In this document: one piece after another, positions 4,353-5,650 of the stretch
How the letters are laid out: every line of letters starts with the position of its first letter
Position numbering within the stretch: the first letter of the stretch is position 1
Source of the DNA: Deltaproteobacteria bacterium RBG_13_49_15
GTDB lineage: Bacteria; Desulfobacterota; Desulfobacteria; Desulfobacterales; UBA2156
DNA length: 5,650 bases
Direction: 5' to 3'
NCBI GenBank assembly: GCA_001797695.1
Contig: MGQD01000147.1
Span: 1 to 5,650 of the forward strand
The notes under the pieces: generated by a model
Seen by the model: only the letters and a program-made list of their open reading frames with translations
The model's database searches: none
Told to the model about the DNA's origin: nothing
Program-made: the position numbers and the translations under genes

Positions 4353-5650
4353 ATGACCTTAAGAGAATGTTTTGAACAGACCTGCCTGCGCGTAAAGGGC
4401 AAAATCGCCCTCACCTTCCTGCGAGGGATCAAAGCTGAAACCTCAATCTCGTACGGAGACCTTGACCGGGACACGAACCGCATGACCGGTTATCTCACGG
4501 ATCTGGGTGTGAAGAAAGGGGATCGTGTCATCCTTTTTTTCCCCAAGTCGGTCCTTTCCGTGGTGGTGCATATCGCCCTTCTGAAAATGGGCGCCATCGG
4601 AGTCCCCCTGAATACCGGTTTCAAGAAGTCAGAGATGGAATACTTTGTTCAGGATGCTGACCCGACGCTTATCATCTCCGGCACCGAGGAATCATCGATA
4701 ATCAAAGAGCTGGGGTTTCGGAAGCAAACGCTGGTGGTGGATACGAAAAGCCCCTACGAGATAATCGACTTTTTCAGAAAAGGCTCTGATGCAACTCCTT
4801 TATCACCCCTATCTCCTGATGATCCTGGTCTCATTATCTACACTTCAGGGACGACAGGGAGACCCAAGGGGGCGATCCTTACCCATGGAAACATGGTTCA
4901 TGACGCTCGAAACGTCATCGGGATCTGGGAAATCTCCGAATCGGATGCTCTCTGCCATGCCCTTCCTCTTTTCCATGTTCACGGACTCTGTTTTGCGCTC
5001 CACACGGCTCTTCTTTCAGGGTCTCATGTTTTCCTTCTTGATGCCTTTTCTCCGGAGTCGGTCATGAACATTCTGGAAAAATGGGATGGAAGAGATGTAT
5101 GCACGGTCTTCATGGCCGTACCTTCCATGTATGCCCGGCTGATGGATCTGATGGAGAAAAGAAAACCCGATCTGAGGCATATCCGGTTGTGGACGTCGGG
5201 GTCCGCCCCGCTTCTCCCCAAGGATTTCCAAAGGATCAAGACCCTGGTCGGCCAGGAACCGGTCGAACGGGAAGGGATGTCCGAGACCGGAATGAACTTC
5301 TCAAATCCGCTTCGAGGGACGAGAAAGGCAGGATCCATCGGCCTTCCGTTTCCCGGACTGGAGGTCAGAATCGTCCATCCGGATACCTTGAATGACGTGA
5401 ACCAGGGTGAAACAGGGGAGATATGGCTCAAAGGCGCATCCATCACTCCCGGTTACTGGCGTAACCCGGAGGAAACAGCCAAGACCTTTGTGGAGGGATG
5501 GTTCAGAACCGGAGATCTGGGAAGGGTGGATGAGGAGGGATATTATTACCTCACCGACCGCCTGAAGCATATCATCATTTCAGGCGGGGAGAACATCTCG
5601 CCCAAGGAGGTGGAGGGGGTCATCAACCGGTTGGAAGGGGTTAGAGAATC
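4353..5650 (+). CDS. AMP-forming acyl-CoA synthetase, MatB/ACSF3-like (3' end outside window)
   Basis: The frame is open from ATG 4353 to the window edge, giving 432 residues of a family usually about 500 long. The enzyme would join a carboxylic acid to CoA through an acyl-adenylate, using ATP in the cytosol. Visible ANL-superfamily motifs are the P-loop YTSGTTGRPKG (163-173), LPLFHVHG (204-211), SGSAPL (282-287), the A5 region EREGMSETG (305-313, Mg-binding E311), the ribose-binding TGD (386-388, D388) and the hinge DRLK (402-405) followed by ISGGENISPKEVE. The catalytic A10 lysine lies beyond the window. LPLFHVHGL and 'GMSETGMNFSNP' resemble malonyl-CoA synthetases (MatB, ACSF3), but substrate cannot be assigned from this. 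At A5, E307 replaces the usual adenine-stacking Tyr. TAG at 4317-4319 closes the frame upstream and no other good start lies between, though the ribosome site is weak. The 135-nt gap and promoter candidate suggest a separate transcript. Confidence 0.9.
   Translation, partial: MTLRECFEQTCLRVKGKIALTFLRGIKAETSISYGDLDRDTNRMTGYLTDLGVKKGDRVILFFPKSVLSVVVHIALLKMGAIGVPLNTGFKKSEMEYFVQDADPTLIISGTEESSIIKELGFRKQTLVVDTKSPYEIIDFFRKGSDATPLSPLSPDDPGLIIYTSGTTGRPKGAILTHGNMVHDARNVIGIWEISESDALCHALPLFHVHGLCFALHTALLSGSHVFLLDAFSPESVMNILEKWDGRDVCTVFMAVPSMYARLMDLMEKRKPDLRHIRLWTSGSAPLLPKDFQRIKTLVGQEPVEREGMSETGMNFSNPLRGTRKAGSIGLPFPGLEVRIVHPDTLNDVNQGETGEIWLKGASITPGYWRNPEETAKTFVEGWFRTGDLGRVDEEGYYYLTDRLKHIIISGGENISPKEVEGVINRLEGVRE

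Noticed and set aside
4172..4483. Open frame on the - strand across the spacer before the acyl-CoA synthetase
   Set aside because: It overlaps the conserved start of the synthetase and the end of the second EB_dh gene, and has no known motif.
5024..5446. Open frames on the - strand inside the acyl-CoA synthetase
   Set aside because: The + frame holds consecutive ANL motifs through this whole stretch; the reverse frames show no domain.
1..5650. Search for CRISPR arrays, insertion sequences, tRNA/rRNA genes or a defence system
   Set aside because: No regularly spaced repeats, transposase motifs, terminal inverted repeats or structural RNA signatures were seen.

Overview
The window looks like a chromosomal segment from an anaerobic, respiratory or syntrophic Gram-negative bacterium. 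A Desulfobacterota-type (former Deltaproteobacteria) lineage is my best guess. It rests on gene content (a Rieske/cytochrome b module joined to ethylbenzene-dehydrogenase-type haem proteins, next to acyl-CoA genes), mid-range GC and AGGAGG-type ribosome sites. It is inference, since no rRNA or species marker is present. All genes lie on the + strand.

Layout. (1) 1-268: the 3' end of a PaaI-like hotdog thioesterase. (2) 269-457: an AT-rich spacer with small inverted repeats and a possible promoter. (3) 458-976: a Rieske iron-sulfur protein with a twin-arginine signal. (4) 1012-2001: an exported haem protein of the ethylbenzene dehydrogenase gamma-subunit-like family (EB_dh). (5) 2025-3107: a full-length cytochrome b carrying both the haem-binding and the quinol-site halves. 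(6) 3108-3200: a spacer that begins with a hairpin. (7) 3216-4217: a second EB_dh-type paralogue. (8) 4218-4352: a spacer with a weak terminator-like hairpin and a TTGACA promoter candidate. (9) 4353-5650: the first 432 codons of a MatB/ACSF3-like AMP-forming acyl-CoA synthetase, cut by the window end.

How it may work. Genes 3-5 are closely spaced (35 and 23 nt gaps) and gene 7 follows after about 108 nt, so the four read as one operon for a quinol-oxidising bc-type complex. Cytochrome b would bind two b haems and the quinone. The Rieske protein would take one electron at the outer face. No cytochrome c1 or other ordinary c-type cytochrome gene is present. The two exported EB_dh-type proteins occupy that place in the operon, and both carry a CX3CH motif where a CXXCH c-haem site would be expected. 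The main proposal is therefore an unusual bc complex whose acceptor is a pair of EB_dh-family haem proteins. The flanking thioesterase and acyl-CoA ligase suggest an acyl-CoA catabolic setting, but they may be separate transcription units.
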